DNA of 64,000 nt from VAZQ01 sp963817015 (GCA_963817015.1 CAWFMV010000015.1:1-64000); one strand, 5' to 3'. Numbered from the stretch's first letter, positions 46,323-55,967 are shown. The notes: a model not told the origin generated them from the sequence alone. Program-made: numbers and translations.

Positions 46323-46354
46323 TCGATGTTCGGTCGAGCGGCGCGATGCGATCA

Positions 46355-47764
46355 TTACTCCGCCGCCATCCGCGCCGCGCCGATCCACTGCTCAAGGTCA
46401 TCGAGCGCGCGGTGGCAGAGCGCCCGCTTCCTGGCCAGTGCCTTGGAAGGTCCGCGTAGCCGCTTGCCGTTCTCGTCTGGCGGCAGTGCGCGCTCGAATG
46501 GCGGAAATAATCCGAAGTTGACGTTCATCGGCTGGTAGGAGCGCGGACCGGCGTCGATCGTCTCGATGTGGCCGCCGGTGATGTGATTGAGCAGCGCGCC
46601 GTGTGCGGTGGTCGGCGGCGGCGGCGCGAGCATCTCGCCCTGTCGCTCCGCGGCCGCAAAGCGTCCGGCCATGAGCCCGACCGCAGCCGACTCCACATAG
46701 CCCTCGCAGCCGGTGATCTGGCCGGCAAAGCGCAGCCGCGGCATCGCCTTGAGCCGCAGCGTGGCATCGAGGAGCTTGGGCGAATTGAGGAACGTGTTGC
46801 GATGCAGCCCGCCGAGCCGCGCGAACTCGGCCCGCTCCAATCCCGGGATGCTGCGGAAGATGCGCGTCTGCTCGCCGTGCTTGAGCTTGGTCTGGAAGCC
46901 GACCATGTTGAACAAGGTGGCGAGCTTGTTGTCCTGCCGCAGCTGCACGACCGCATAGGCTTTCGATGTGCCGGGATGCGGGTTGGTGAGCCCGAACGGC
47001 TTCATCGGCCCGTGGCGCAGCGTCTCACGGCCGCGCTCGGCCATCACCTCGATCGGCAGGCAGCCGTCGAAATAGGGCGTGCCCTCCCATTCATGGAATG
47101 CGGTCTTGTCGCCGGCGATCAGCGCATCGACGAAAGCCTCGTACTGCTCGCGCGTCAGCGGGCAGTTGATGTAGTCGACCCCGGAGCCGCCAGGACCGGC
47201 CTTGTCGTAGCGCGACTGGAACCAGGCGACCGACATGTCGATCGAGTTGCGATGGATGATGGGCGCAATCGCGTCGAAGAAGGCAAGCGCGTCCTCGCCT
47301 GTGAGCGTCGAGATCGCCTCCGCCAAGGGCTGCGAGGTGAGGGGGCCGGTCGCCACAATGACGCTGTCCCAGTCGTCGGGCGGAAGACCTGCGATCTCCT
47401 CGCGGCGGACCTCGATCAGTGGGTTGGCGCTGATCGCCTCGGTGACCGCGGCCGCGAATCCGTCGCGATCGACCGCCAGCGCACCGCCGGCCGGCACCTG
47501 ATTGGCGTCCGCCGCGCGCATGATCAGCGAGTTGAGCCGGCGCATCTCCGCGTGCAGCAGCCCGACCGCATTGTGCTCATGGTCATCGGAGCGGAACGAG
47601 TTCGAGCAGACCAGCTCGGCGAGGCTCTCGGTCTTGTGAGCGGCGGTCGCGCGCAGTGGGCGCATCTCGTGCAGGATCACACGCACGCCACGCGCTGCAA
47701 TTTGAAAGGCTGCTTCGCAGCCGGCGAGCCCGCCGCCGATGATGTGGATCGGGTTGGTTTTCAT
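46355..47764 (-). CDS. trmFO: Folate-dependent tRNA (uracil-54-C5)-methyltransferase TrmFO
   Basis: FAD and methylene-tetrahydrofolate enzyme that makes m5U54 in tRNA. The 469-residue, intact protein begins MKTNPIHIIGGGLAGCEAAF (dinucleotide-binding GGGLAG). It has VILHEMRPLRATAAHKTESL, then LVCSNSFRSDD (catalytic Cys region), then GVDYINCPLTREQYEAFVDA (second catalytic Cys), and AGQITGCEGYVESAAVGLMA. It ends LDDLEQWIGAARMAAE. It faces the small secreted gene to its left and diverges from another small secreted gene at 47888. The 15-base direct repeat at 47795 lies in its leader. Confidence 0.96.
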   Translation of the reverse strand: MKTNPIHIIGGGLAGCEAAFQIAARGVRVILHEMRPLRATAAHKTESLAELVCSNSFRSDDHEHNAVGLLHAEMRRLNSLIMRAADANQVPAGGALAVDRDGFAAAVTEAISANPLIEVRREEIAGLPPDDWDSVIVATGPLTSQPLAEAISTLTGEDALAFFDAIAPIIHRNSIDMSVAWFQSRYDKAGPGGSGVDYINCPLTREQYEAFVDALIAGDKTAFHEWEGTPYFDGCLPIEVMAERGRETLRHGPMKPFGLTNPHPGTSKAYAVVQLRQDNKLATLFNMVGFQTKLKHGEQTRIFRSIPGLERAEFARLGGLHRNTFLNSPKLLDATLRLKAMPRLRFAGQITGCEGYVESAAVGLMAGRFAAAERQGEMLAPPPPTTAHGALLNHITGGHIETIDAGPRSYQPMNVNFGLFPPFERALPPDENGKRLRGPSKALARKRALCHRALDDLEQWIGAARMAAE

Positions 47765-47794
47765 AGCGCAAGTTTACGCGTCTGCGGCCGCTGC

Positions 47795-47824
47795 GACAAA
47801 TGTCCTGCCGACAAATGTCCTGCC
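47795..47824. repeat. Perfect 15-bp tandem repeat upstream of trmFO
   Basis: GACAAATGTCCTGCC occurs at 47795-47809 and 47810-47824. A third, partial copy follows (GATATGTCGC). It lies between the divergent trmFO and the gene at 47888. Cause unknown; slipped-strand duplication or regulator sites. Confidence 0.8.
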
Positions 47825-47887
47825 GATATGTCGCGGAACGCATGGGCGCCGGAACCTGTTGTTCTCCAGAACAGCTGGAGGATGGTC

Positions 47888-48241
47888 ATGGCGAGACACG
47901 TTCAGTTTGCGGCCGTTTTGTGCTTGATGTGCGGAGTCATGGCTGCTTCGGCGCAGTCGCCGTCGTCTCAGACAACGCAGCCAGATCCCAAGGCGTGTGC
48001 GCCCGGTGAGCGCCTGGAGCCTGGTCCTAACGGGCCACAAGCGCCCGGCACCACAGGCAGGGCCGAGACGCCGAGCGCCAAGGTTGATACGCCGAGCGAC
48101 AAGCTGGCGCGGACCGATGGAGTTATTTGTCCTCCAAATGTCGATTTAGAAATTCGAACGCCGGCGCCTGACGCTGGTACGATGCGGGTTATTCCACCGC
48201 CTGGCAGTCCAGGCGGAAAATCGGATGTTCGTCCGAAGTGA
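47888..48241 (+). CDS. Small secreted proline-rich protein
   Basis: A 117-residue protein. The signal peptide is MARHVQFAAVLCLMCGVMAA, with cleavage likely after ASA. The mature part is rich in proline, serine and threonine and has two widely spaced cysteines (KACAPGERLEPG and DGVICPPNVDLEI). The end PPPGSPGGKSDVRPK is disordered. The ATG at 47888 has GGAGG seven bases upstream; an ATG two codons earlier is possible. The gene follows a duplicated leader and ends at a strong hairpin. It is not a family I can name, but similar short secreted proteins are common in Bradyrhizobium relatives. Confidence 0.7.
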   Translation: MARHVQFAAVLCLMCGVMAASAQSPSSQTTQPDPKACAPGERLEPGPNGPQAPGTTGRAETPSAKVDTPSDKLARTDGVICPPNVDLEIRTPAPDAGTMRVIPPPGSPGGKSDVRPK

Positions 48242-48266
48242 GCAATGCAACGAACTTATGCGAGTG

Positions 48267-48297
48267 AGCCCGCTTCGCCCGAAGGGTGAGGCGGGCT
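48267..48297. terminator. Strong bidirectional hairpin between convergent small genes
   Basis: AGCCCGCTTCGCCC (48267-48280) folds onto GGGTGAGGCGGGCT (48284-48297) with a GAA loop. The stem has 14 base pairs including G-T pairs, and TCTCAAT follows. It separates convergent genes ending at 48241 and 48324. Confidence 0.85.
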
Positions 48298-48323
48298 TCT
48301 CAATGTAGATGCTCATTGACGAA

Positions 48324-48729
48324 TCACTTGACGATTTCCGCAACGGTATTGTCCTTCGGCTCCACGATGACGACTTCCTCGCCCATGACGAAAAAGGTGT
48401 TGTTCTTCAGTTGCGGGACCTTGCGCGTGACATCCTCCGGCACCGGCTGGAGATGCACGCCCTGCGGCACGGTTTCGCCGATCGCCACCTTGGCGTTCTC
48501 GGGAGTTTTTTGGACCTTCTTGTCTTTGAGAACGATCTCGCGGATCGTGTGACGGTCCTCCTCGTTCAAGTTCACAGATCGCTTGGTGCTGACAGGCGGA
48601 TCGCCCGGAAGCTGTGCAAATTGCAAGGTATCGGGTGTGAATGGATTCCGAACCCGCAACCGCAATCGCGGCGCTGCCGATCAGCATTGCAAACGCCGCT
48701 ATTGCTCCGATTGACAAAGGCTTGCGCAT
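48324..48729 (-). CDS. DUF1236 secreted protein (one frame change)
   Basis: Begins MRKPLSIGAIAAFAMLIGSA, a signal peptide, at 48729, with GGAGG six bases upstream. It changes frame near 48645 and continues FTPDTLQFAQLPGDPPVSTK, then NLNEEDRHTIREIVLKDKKV, then VPQGVHLQPVPEDVTRKVPQ, to EVVIVEPKDNTVAEIVK. The part from GETVPQGVHLQPVP to VVIVEP is the DUF1236 signature, a short periplasmic domain common in Bradyrhizobium and often repeated in larger proteins. About 134 residues in all. Its molecular role is not known. The perfect EcfG-type promoter just upstream marks it as a likely general-stress gene. Confidence 0.8.
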
Positions 48730-48756
48730 GGAACCCTCCTGCTGGTGCAGGATAAG

Positions 48757-48782
48757 AACGATGCAGGGCCTTCGAGAGTTCC
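48757..48782 (-). promoter_or_regulatory. EcfG-type (general stress sigma) promoter ahead of the DUF1236 gene
   Basis: On the minus strand GGAAC (48782-48778) and CGTT (48760-48757) are separated by exactly 17 bases. This matches the alphaproteobacterial EcfG consensus GGAAC-N16/17-CGTT. The -10 part lies 27 bases before the ATG, a normal leader length. Confidence 0.75.
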
Positions 48783-48822
48783 AGGGGCGCGCAGGAAGAT
48801 ACGAGTTCCGCCGTTAGACGAA

Positions 48823-50215
48823 TTAGGGCGACGCAGATTGGGATAGCTTCCTCGGCTCGCTTAACCGTCGAACCGCAAGCGCCAACGCCACAACAACCAA
48901 GAGCGTGGCAATCCAGGCCATGCGGGCTCCATAGCGATCGTGCGGTCCCGACAGTGCGCCACACACGAAGGCGTTCGCAAGGAGGGCGCCAACGACGGTT
49001 GTGGCAAGCGTCGCGATCGAATCGAAGCGACGCAAAAACAGGCCGTGCACAGCGAATGCCAGCGCTAACGCCATCGATCCCAATGCTATCGGAACGTGCA
49101 GCCAATTAATCTGATCGAATCCGAATTCGCCATGCTGCTGGCGCGCCCGCAGCATGGATGGCACCTCACCCGGAATGAAGCGCTTGATAATCCCGTAGGT
49201 GTGCCAGATCTCATTATGGATACCATAGCCTGAGCCGACCAGTCGCAATTGCTCAGCCGTGGCCGCGAGCGCGGTTTGCAACTGCTCGCGCGGATACTCC
49301 CTCAGGCTGCCGAGAACGATCTCGTGCATTTCATCTTCCAGACCGGCGAAACGCCCAAGATCATCGAAGATACGTGAGTTCCAGAGGAAATCATCGCCAG
49401 TCTTCGGCAACTGGTCACGATAAGGGCAGAGCCTATGCCCGGCGGCGGGACAATGGTCGTCGAGATAGCGCTTGACGATCCCATCCTGCAGCATGCGTCC
49501 GAATACAATTCCATAGCCTCCAGGCGTCCAGGCGAGCTGTCCCGAAAACGCGAAATTGGCGACGAGCAGCATCGCGGCACCGGCCGCAATACCTGTCCCG
49601 CTAGCCAACAGCCCGCGCCAATCGCACAGGCGCCAAACCAGCGACAGCGCCGCAGCGAGCATCAGCGACCGCGATCAACACGGCAAGTGTGGCGCTATGA
49701 CTCGCGGCACTGAAGGCGATCAGCAGCAAGAGCGCGCCCTGCTCAAGCCGTCGAAATGCGCGCCAATGAAAGCTGAGGAGATAGAGCGCGAGCACACTCG
49801 CGCCCGCAAAGATATCCGTCAGCAGCAAACTGGTCAGAAAGGCCAGGCTGGTCGTGAGCGCCAGAGCGCTGACAATGACGAGGAACAACCGCGGGCGAGA
49901 GCCCAGGCCGGTCACGCGCAGAACCAAGCCGATGATCCAAAGCGTGCAGGCTGCTTGCAAGACGAGTTGCGGCCAGAAGCGCGTGCCCTCGCCAACATGG
50001 AGATACAGGCCGAACACAGTCGAGCGGCTTGGCACTAAATATCCTTCGTACCAGCGCGCGAGATATCCGCCGGTGTCATACTGTAGCAGTGGATATCCAT
50101 TCCATATCGCCGGCGCGAGCAGCAGCGTTGCGCCCACAACTACGGCGACCAGTGTCTCCCAACGCAATGATGATTGGCGACGTGCGTGCAGGCCGGAGGC
50201 CGCTTCAGTGAACAT
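48823..50215 (-). CDS. Polytopic membrane protein, glycosyltransferase-C-like layout (one frame change)
   Basis: About 463 residues with around ten hydrophobic segments. The N-terminal half starts MFTEAASGLHARRQSSLRWE and contains NGYPLLQYDTGGYLARWYEG. It is followed by helices such as RLFLVIVSALALTTSLAFLT. Near 49660 one base is wrong and the protein continues LAAALSLVWRLCDWRGLLAS, through the soluble segment FGRMLQDGIVKRYLDDHCPA, to the last helices (WIATLLVVVALALAVRRLSE). A conserved aspartate in an early loop (QYDTGGY) recalls GT-C/PMT-type glycosyltransferases, but no firm motif is seen. I do not know the substrate. It stands alone between divergent and convergent neighbours. Confidence 0.65.
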
Positions 50216-50515
50216 GCAAGCAGGTCCTGCTCTGCAGGCCGATACAACCTGCTTGTGTATTGCGTGCTCTCATTCTTCCGCAATCGAATACCAATGTCCA
50301 TGCCCACCAGGTCAATTGCCAACCTGTCGCAGGAACTGCGCAGCCTGCCCTATATTGCAAGAACATCTAGCAAGACACTGGCAGAACATCTGGAATGGGT
50401 GTAGGGCGCGACAGAGATATGACTGAACCGATCGGTCCACGGTCATTGCTTAAGGACTCTGATCCACTCTGTCCTCAGACCCACACCTGGAACGAAGGCT
50501 GGTTGGCTAGCAATC
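50216..50515. other. 300-base gap before the FAD monooxygenase
   Basis: No recognisable gene. A frame at 50174-50404 overlaps the neighbouring gene and has no motif. GGAAC occurs at 50332 and 50489, but CGTT does not follow at the EcfG distance. Confidence 0.4.
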
Positions 50516-51713
50516 GTGACAAAGACCGTTCTCATTTCTGGAGGGGGAATTGCTGGACCGACCTTGGCGTTCTGGCTAAAGGCAGCTGGCTTCCAGCCAA
50601 CCCTACGTCGAGCAGGCTCCGGCGTTGCGTAGCGGTGGCTACGTCATCGATTTTTGGGGCTTGGGCTACGCTATCGCCGAGCGCATGGGCTTGGCCGACG
50701 ACATCAATCGGGCTGGCTATCATGTCCAAGAGGTACGAATCGTCGACGCGAAGGGCGATCGTATTTCCGGCTTCGGCACAAAGCTTTTTCTCGAACTTTC
50801 CGGTGGACGCTATGTGACCGTCGGGCGCAGCACACTGTCGAGATTGCTCTTTGAGAAAGTAAGCCGCGACATCGAGACGATCTTCGGGGACGAGATAGCC
50901 GAAATCGACGATCGGCAAACTTGTGTGAAAGTTCGGCTCAAGTCAGGCGCTGAGCGGCGGTTCGACCTTGTCGCAGGTGCCGATGGCCTGCATTCCAATG
51001 TCCGCCGCCTGGTATTTGGTCCACAGGAGCGCTTTGAGAAGCGCCTTGGTTATGGAGTCGCTGCGTTCGAGGCGAGCGGGTACAGGCCCCGCAATGAGGA
51101 CGTCTACGTCATGTACAACCAACCTGGCGGCATGGTTGGGCGTGTGTCTTTGCATGATGACAAAACCTTGTTTCTCTTTGTTTTCGCCGAAGATAACGAC
51201 GCATCGATACATGATTTGCCGGCGCAAAAGCGACTGCTGCGAAGAAGATTCGGCGAGAGCCAATGGGAATGTCCGCGTATTCTTGATGCCCTTGAAGAGG
51301 CGCCGGAGCTTTATTTCGACCGCGTCAGCCAGATCAGAATGGAGCACTGGTCGCGCGGCCGGATAGCGCTGCTAGGAGATGCGGCGTACTGCGTCTCGCT
51401 ACTGGCGGGGCAGGGTTCGGCGCTGGCGATGACGGGCGCCTACATCCTCGCGGGTGAGCTCGCCAAAGCCGGCGGTCAGCACGAAATCGCATTTGCCAAC
51501 TATGAGAAGCTCTTGCGAGGTTATATTGAAAAGAAGCAGCAGGGCGCAGAACGTTTCGCATCTGCTTTCGCGCCGAAGACGCGGTTGGGATTGTTCTTCC
51601 GCAATCAGGTGATCAGGGCTGCAGCCATTCCGGGGCTCGCTCGGCTTACGTTTGGGCGGGACATTGTCGACACGCTACAGCTCCCTGACTATCATTGGCC
51701 ACAGCTGACCTAA
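50516..51713 (+). CDS. FAD-dependent monooxygenase, PHBH type (one frame change)
   Basis: Flavoprotein hydroxylase of the p-hydroxybenzoate hydroxylase fold. The GTG at 50516 gives VTKTVLISGGGIAGPTLAFW with the FAD-binding GGGIAG. One base is missing near 50600 (LVEQAPALRSGGYVIDFWGL is restored after it). The mid-protein DG motif is FDLVAGADGLHSNVRRLVFG. The second FAD motif is GRIALLGDAAYCVSLLAGQG (GD motif). It ends DTLQLPDYHWPQLT. About 399 residues. The substrate is probably an aromatic or polyketide-like compound. The next small gene, 55 bases downstream and in the same direction, may be cotranscribed. Confidence 0.85.
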
Positions 51714-51768
51714 GTTGGGCACAAGCATCGGGGGCGGCTCGCTGTATGGGTGCGAAAGGCTTCATCCT

Positions 51769-52008
51769 ATGTTTGGCATTCCCCGCAGATATAGCCATTT
51801 CATTTTCGGCGTCATTCAGGCTGGGCTGACAAGCTTGATCGCCGCCGGGATCGCCAGCTTCCCATCGCCCACCGCAGTGGAGTTTCTTAGCCATTGGCTG
51901 TTGTCCTGGCTCATTGCATGGATCGCGATGTTGCCGGTGGTGGTGTTGGCAGCTCCGGCGATCAGAGCGATCTCGGTCGCGCTCACGAAAGAAGAGGAGC
52001 ACACGTGA
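51769..52008 (+). CDS. DUF2798 small membrane protein
   Basis: A 79-residue protein with two membrane helices. It starts MFGIPRRYSHFIFGVIQAGL, then LTSLIAAGIASFPS. The second helix is LSHWLLSWLIAWIAMLPVVV, followed by LAAPAIRAISVALTKEEEHT. The pattern F-x-x-x-W-L-x-x-W-x-x-A-W and the ending AAP-x-I-R fit DUF2798. No function is known for the family. The ATG at 51769 begins the conserved part. A TTG 18 codons upstream is the alternative. Confidence 0.7.
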   Translation: MFGIPRRYSHFIFGVIQAGLTSLIAAGIASFPSPTAVEFLSHWLLSWLIAWIAMLPVVVLAAPAIRAISVALTKEEEHT

Positions 52009-52219
52009 TGTCTGTTATTTATTGGCCGATTGTGTTGAATAAGTCTTCAGGTGCGAGGCATGAGGTCTGCTGATTCAGTCGCTGCGAGAAGTGGGGCTGC
52101 GATCAAGATAGGGAATCGACAAGTCGAGCAGGCGTTGGCGAGAGTTGACGCCTCTTCTACAACAGTATCCGTTGCTATCGCGACCTTCATGACGTCAACC
52201 AGACCGTCGAGCATGATCC

Positions 52220-53291
52220 TTAGCGCTCGCTCACGCTGGCACCGCCAAATCGCTCGCGCCAGCGCGGCAGCACGTCCTTGTTGTAGACATTGTCCGGGAT
52301 GCCGCCCTTGAGCGCGGTGATGACCGAGCGCGTGGCCCAGTCGACGCCCTGGCGCAGCTCGCCGCCTTCCGTATAGGACGCCGAGTGCGGCGACAGCAGC
52401 ACCCGGTCGCCGAGCTTGCGCAACGGCGAATTCGATGGGCAGCGGCTCCTCCTCAAACGCATCGATCGCGGCTCCACGCACGCGGCCTTCGTCGATCGCC
52501 TTGGCAAGCGCCTTCTCATCGAGAACCTTGCCGCGCGCGGTGTTGATGACGATCGCGTTCGGCTTCATCAGCGCAAGCTCCTTCTCGCCGAACATGTAGC
52601 GCGTCTCTTTGGTGAGCACGACATGGAACGACACGACGTCGGACTCGCGCAGCAGCGTCTCGTAGTCGACCTGCCGCACACCGTGCGCCAGGAAGGTGGC
52701 CGGCTGCACATAAGGGTCATAGGCAATGAGGCGGGCGCGCCAGGGCGTCATCAGCTGCGCCACCCGGGTGCCGATGCGGCCGAAGCCGACGAGCCCAATG
52801 GTCTGCCCAGGAAAGCCATCGGAAACGCGGCTGCCGACATAATACGAGTAGTTGTCGAGCGTGCGCCATTTGCCGGCGCGCACGTCGGCGTCGCGCTCGC
52901 GCAGCTTCTTGAGCAGCGCCAGCATCATGGTGACAGTGGTCTCGGCGACGCCGAAGCAGTTCGACTTGGTCGGCGCATGGCACACCATGATGCCAAGCTC
53001 GGTCGCCGCATCGGTGTCTATGTCATCGACGCCGACGGTGTATTTCGCGACCACGCGCAGCCGCTGCGAGGCCTGCATGATGCGCCGGCTGATCGGCGTG
53101 TGCCGCATCGAGGTGCCCATCAGCGCGACCGCGTCGCGCGCAGCCTCCACCACGTCGTCCTCGTAATGGGTGCGCGGCAATTGCCAGTCGCGGTTGCCGA
53201 CAACGACTTCGCAGCCGAGCCCCTCGAGGGACTTGATGGTCTCCGGCGGCTCCTCGCGCGGGGCAAAGATCAGGACCTTCGGCTTCGACAT
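52220..53291 (-). CDS. D-isomer 2-hydroxyacid dehydrogenase (one frame change)
   Basis: NAD-dependent dehydrogenase of the D-3-phosphoglycerate/2-hydroxyacid type, about 357 residues. It begins MSKPKVLIFAPREEPPETIK and has the Rossmann motif QTIGLVGFGRIGTRVAQLM. The catalytic Arg lies in NAIVINTARGKVLDEKALAK, the Glu in AAIDAFEEEPLPIE and the His in VLLSPHSASYTEGG. One base is wrong near 52420, between EEEPLP and LRKLGDRVLLSPHSASYTEG. The end is RWRERFGGASVSER at 52220. The 211 bases beyond it (52009-52219) contain no gene. The substrate is not clear. Downstream Bug-type receptors suggest involvement in uptake and use of hydroxy- or dicarboxylic acids. Confidence 0.87.
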
Positions 53292-53420
53292 GGATACTCC
53301 TTGGGTGCTTGCCCGGCGGGTGATGGCAGGCGTTGGGGAAGGTTGGTGGGAAGTCAATGTAGCATGCTTTGTTTAATGCAGAGCTTGTTGTGAGCGCGAC
53401 TACGTCAGGCACGGCGGGGA

Positions 53421-53520
53421 CTCCCTCTCCCCAACGGGGACGAGGGTGGGGGTGAGGGGGCAACGAACTCTCGATAATTCATAACCCCTCACCCTACCCC
53501 TCTCCCTTCGGGAGAGGGAG
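53421..53520. repeat. Palindromic intergenic repeat (CTCCCTCTCC ... GGAGAGGGAG)
   Basis: CTCCCTCTCC at 53421-53430 pairs exactly with GGAGAGGGAG at 53511-53520. An inner pair, GAGGGTGGGGGTGAGGGG (53442-53459) with 53485-53502, matches at about 15 of 18 positions. The AT-rich loop is ACTCTCGATAATTCATAA. This is a common dispersed element in rhizobia and relatives. Confidence 0.75.
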
Positions 53521-53570
53521 CCGGCCGCAGCTGTAGCCCGGTCATGCCTCAAGCGATCTCGCCAAAAAAG

Positions 53571-54559
53571 TCAATCCAGCTTAATTCCGCTCTCCTTGAA
53601 CGCCTTTTCCCATCGTAGCGCTTCGCGTGCGGACGAAGGCGTCGAGCTCTTCGGGCGTGCTGCGATACCGCATTGATCCCGGATCTCTCAAGCTTGTCGG
53701 CGGTGGCCGGGTCAGCGTAGATGCGCACGATCTCGGCCTGCAGCTTGTCGACGATCGCGCGCGGGGTGCCGGCGGGCGCCATGAACGCGATCCAGCTCGA
53801 CATGTCGTCGAGCGCGGGAATGCCGGCGGCGGTCGACAGCGGCGGCACGTCGGGCAGTTGCGGCAGTGGGCGGCTGTTGAGCTTGGCGAGCGGGCGCAGC
53901 TTGCCCGACGTGATCAGCGGCAGACTCGAGGCGGTGCCGTCCACGATGTAGTCGACCGCACCGGTGAGCAGCCCCTGCACCACCTCGGAGCTGCCCTTGT
54001 AAGGAATGAGCTGCGCCTTGATGCCGGCCTCGCGGTTGAACATGTAGCCCGCAAGCCGTGTCGTGATAATGCCGGCGCCGTAGTTCATGCTGCCGTTCTT
54101 CGCCTTGCCGAGCGTGATCAGCTCGCCGATCGACTTCGGCCCGTCGTCGGCGCGCACGGTCAACAGCGAAGTGTTCTTGGCGCCGAGCGAAATGGCCGCG
54201 AAATCCTTGAACGGATCGTACGGCAGGCTGGTCTTGGTCGCCGGGTTCATCACCAGCGTGGTGTCCATGGCGGCGAGCAGCGTGTAGCCGTCGGGCGCCG
54301 CCCTTGCGACTTGCACGGCGCCAAGCGCGGTGTCGGCGCCGGGCCGGTTCTCGACCACGACCGGCTGGCCGAAGGCTTCGCTCATCTTCTGCGCCACGAT
54401 CCGCGACAGGATGTCGGTCGGGCCGCCGGCCGGGAACGGCACCACGATGCGGATCGTCCGGCTCGGGAAGTCCTGCGCGATGCGCGGCGCGTGGAGCGCT
54501 GCAAGCGCGCAGAGCATGGCGGCGCCGAGACGGCAGATCGAACGGATGAACGTCAGCAT
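53571..54559 (-). CDS. TctC/Bug-type periplasmic solute-binding receptor 1 (two frame changes)
   Basis: Exported receptor of the tripartite tricarboxylate transporter type. The signal peptide begins MLTFIRSICRLGAAMLCALA at 54559. The mature part has the family opening DFPSRTIRIVVPFPAGGPTD, then VVVENRPGADTALGAVQVAR, then PDGYTLLAAMDTTLVMNP and the C-terminal MAPAGTPRAIVDKLQAEIVR. Near 53645 and 53620 two one-base changes rebuild STPEELDAFVRT and REALRWEKAFKESGIKLD, ending at the TGA complementary to 53571-53573. Length about 329 residues, normal. No TctA or TctB membrane partner is near. The ligand is probably an organic acid. Confidence 0.87.
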
Positions 54560-54582
54560 GGATGTTCTCCCGTCGCGCGGCC

Positions 54583-55528
54583 TCATTGCACTGCAAGCCC
54601 AGCTTCCTTGGCGAGCGGCGCCCAGAAGGCATATTCGTCGGCGACGAATTTCGCGACCGCCGCCGGATCAAGATCGAGGGTCGAGCAGCGCAAGCCGGTC
54701 GAAATGCTCGCGCATCTTCTCCGTCTTGTTGATACGCCGGATCTCGGTATTGAGCTTGCGCCACGATAGCGGCGGGCAGGTTCTTCGGGCCGGCGAGCCA
54801 GAACCAGGTGTCGCCGCGGATGTCGGGAAAGCCCTGCTCGGCGAAGGTCGGAACGTCCGGATAGGCCGGGTGGCGCTGCGCGCTGGTCACGGCGAGCGGC
54901 ACCACCTTGCCGGAGCGGATCATCTCGCCGGCGGTGAGCAGCGTCGTCATCGTCAGCGAGATGTGATTGCCGAGCACTTCGTTCATGCCGGAATTGGGCG
55001 CCGGCACGTGCTGGATGTCGACGCCGGCACGGCGCTTGAAGCGTTCGAGGATGAGCTGGCCGAGCGAGCCAGGCCCCGGTGACGCCGACGTCAGCGGCTT
55101 CGGTGCGTGCCAATGCCACCAGCTCGGCGATCGACTTGACGCCCAGCGCGCTGCCGGCAACGAACACGAAGCTGTCGGCGGCTTCCATCGCGATATGGGT
55201 GAAGTCCTTCAGCGGGTCGTAGCCGATATTGGGATTGATCGCCGGGCCGGTCAGGTGCGGGCCGGAGCCGGCGTTGACGAAGGTGTAGCCGTCGGGCTCG
55301 GCGCGCGCGACCTGCGCGGAGCCAAGCGCGCCTGCGCTGCCGGCGCGGTTCTCGATGAAGAACTGCTGCTTGAAGGTGGCGCTCAACTCGCGCCGCCAGG
55401 AGCCGCGCCAGTTGGTCCGAGCTGCCGCCGGCCGCGAACGGCACCACGATCTTCACGGGCTTCGCGGGCCAGTCCTGCGCGTGCGCAGGGACGGCGAGGG
55501 CTGCGCACAGCAAGGCGGCAAGCCGCAA
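54583..55528 (-). CDS. TctC/Bug-type periplasmic solute-binding receptor 2 (several frame changes)
   Basis: A second receptor directly upstream of the first. It starts near 55528 (TTG; LRLAALLCAALAVPAHAQDW) with KPVKIVVPFAAGGSSDQLAR. After a frame change near 55390 it reads FKQQFFIENRAGSAGALGSA, then PDGYTFVNAGSGPHLTGPAI. After one near 55080 come LGQLILERFKRRAGVDIQHV and TMTTLLTAGEMIRSGKVVPL, then YPDVPTFAEQGFPDIRGDTW. At least one more change near 54765-54690 leads to LDLDPAAVAKFVADEYAFWA and the stop at 54583. About 315 residues. The many indels prevent an exact start or protein. Sequence is clearly different from receptor 1, so it is not a recent duplicate. Confidence 0.82.
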
Positions 55529-55967
55529 CAGGATGGCATGGGCAGCTCCAGTCTGGTTCGAGCCTCGCGAGTATAAGGCGCACGCTGGCCATCACCAGCG
55601 CGTTGCCGTTCTGTCAGAATCGTTGCGGCGTCTTGCGTGGCTGCGAGGACGATTACGGCAGCAATGCATGCGGTTGTCGTCCCGCGCGTCACGGCGGGGA
55701 CCCATAGCCAGCTGGCGTACTTCGTGTGCATCGAGTCGCGCCGCGGCGCATCTCGACCAGTCGGTGTCACGACATCGCTGCAGCAATGCGGCGTCTGGGT
55801 CCCGCAGCTGCGCGTGGAGGCGACGTGCAATCCGGAGGCTGTGCCAGCACAGCGGGGGGCGACCTCGCGACCCTAACCATATTCCGAAGCCTGCGTTTCA
55901 GGATCACGAATGGACGATACGTTGGCCATGCGCCAGAGTGCGCGCCGCGTAGTCTGGGAGAGACGTC
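55529..55967. other. 440-base gap between receptor 2 and the nitronate monooxygenase
   Basis: Divergent region that must carry promoters for both sides. Short frames on both strands (for example 55453-55830 minus) show no motif. No repeats or strong hairpins were noticed. Confidence 0.45.

Noticed and set aside
47830..47860. Possible EcfG promoter before the gene at 47888
   Set aside because: GGAAC-N17 is followed by TGTT instead of CGTT, so the -10 part does not match.
46568..47880. Long plus-strand frame leading into the small secreted gene at 47888
   Set aside because: It is antisense to trmFO and has no motif. Only the last 118 codons, with a signal peptide and ribosome site, are accepted.
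50174..50404. 76-codon plus-strand frame before the FAD monooxygenase
   Set aside because: Overlaps the start of the opposite membrane-protein gene and has no family-like sequence.
52009..52219. Possible transposon end or coding remnant after the DUF2798 gene
   Set aside because: The frames have no recognisable transposase motif, and no inverted ends or duplicated target were found.
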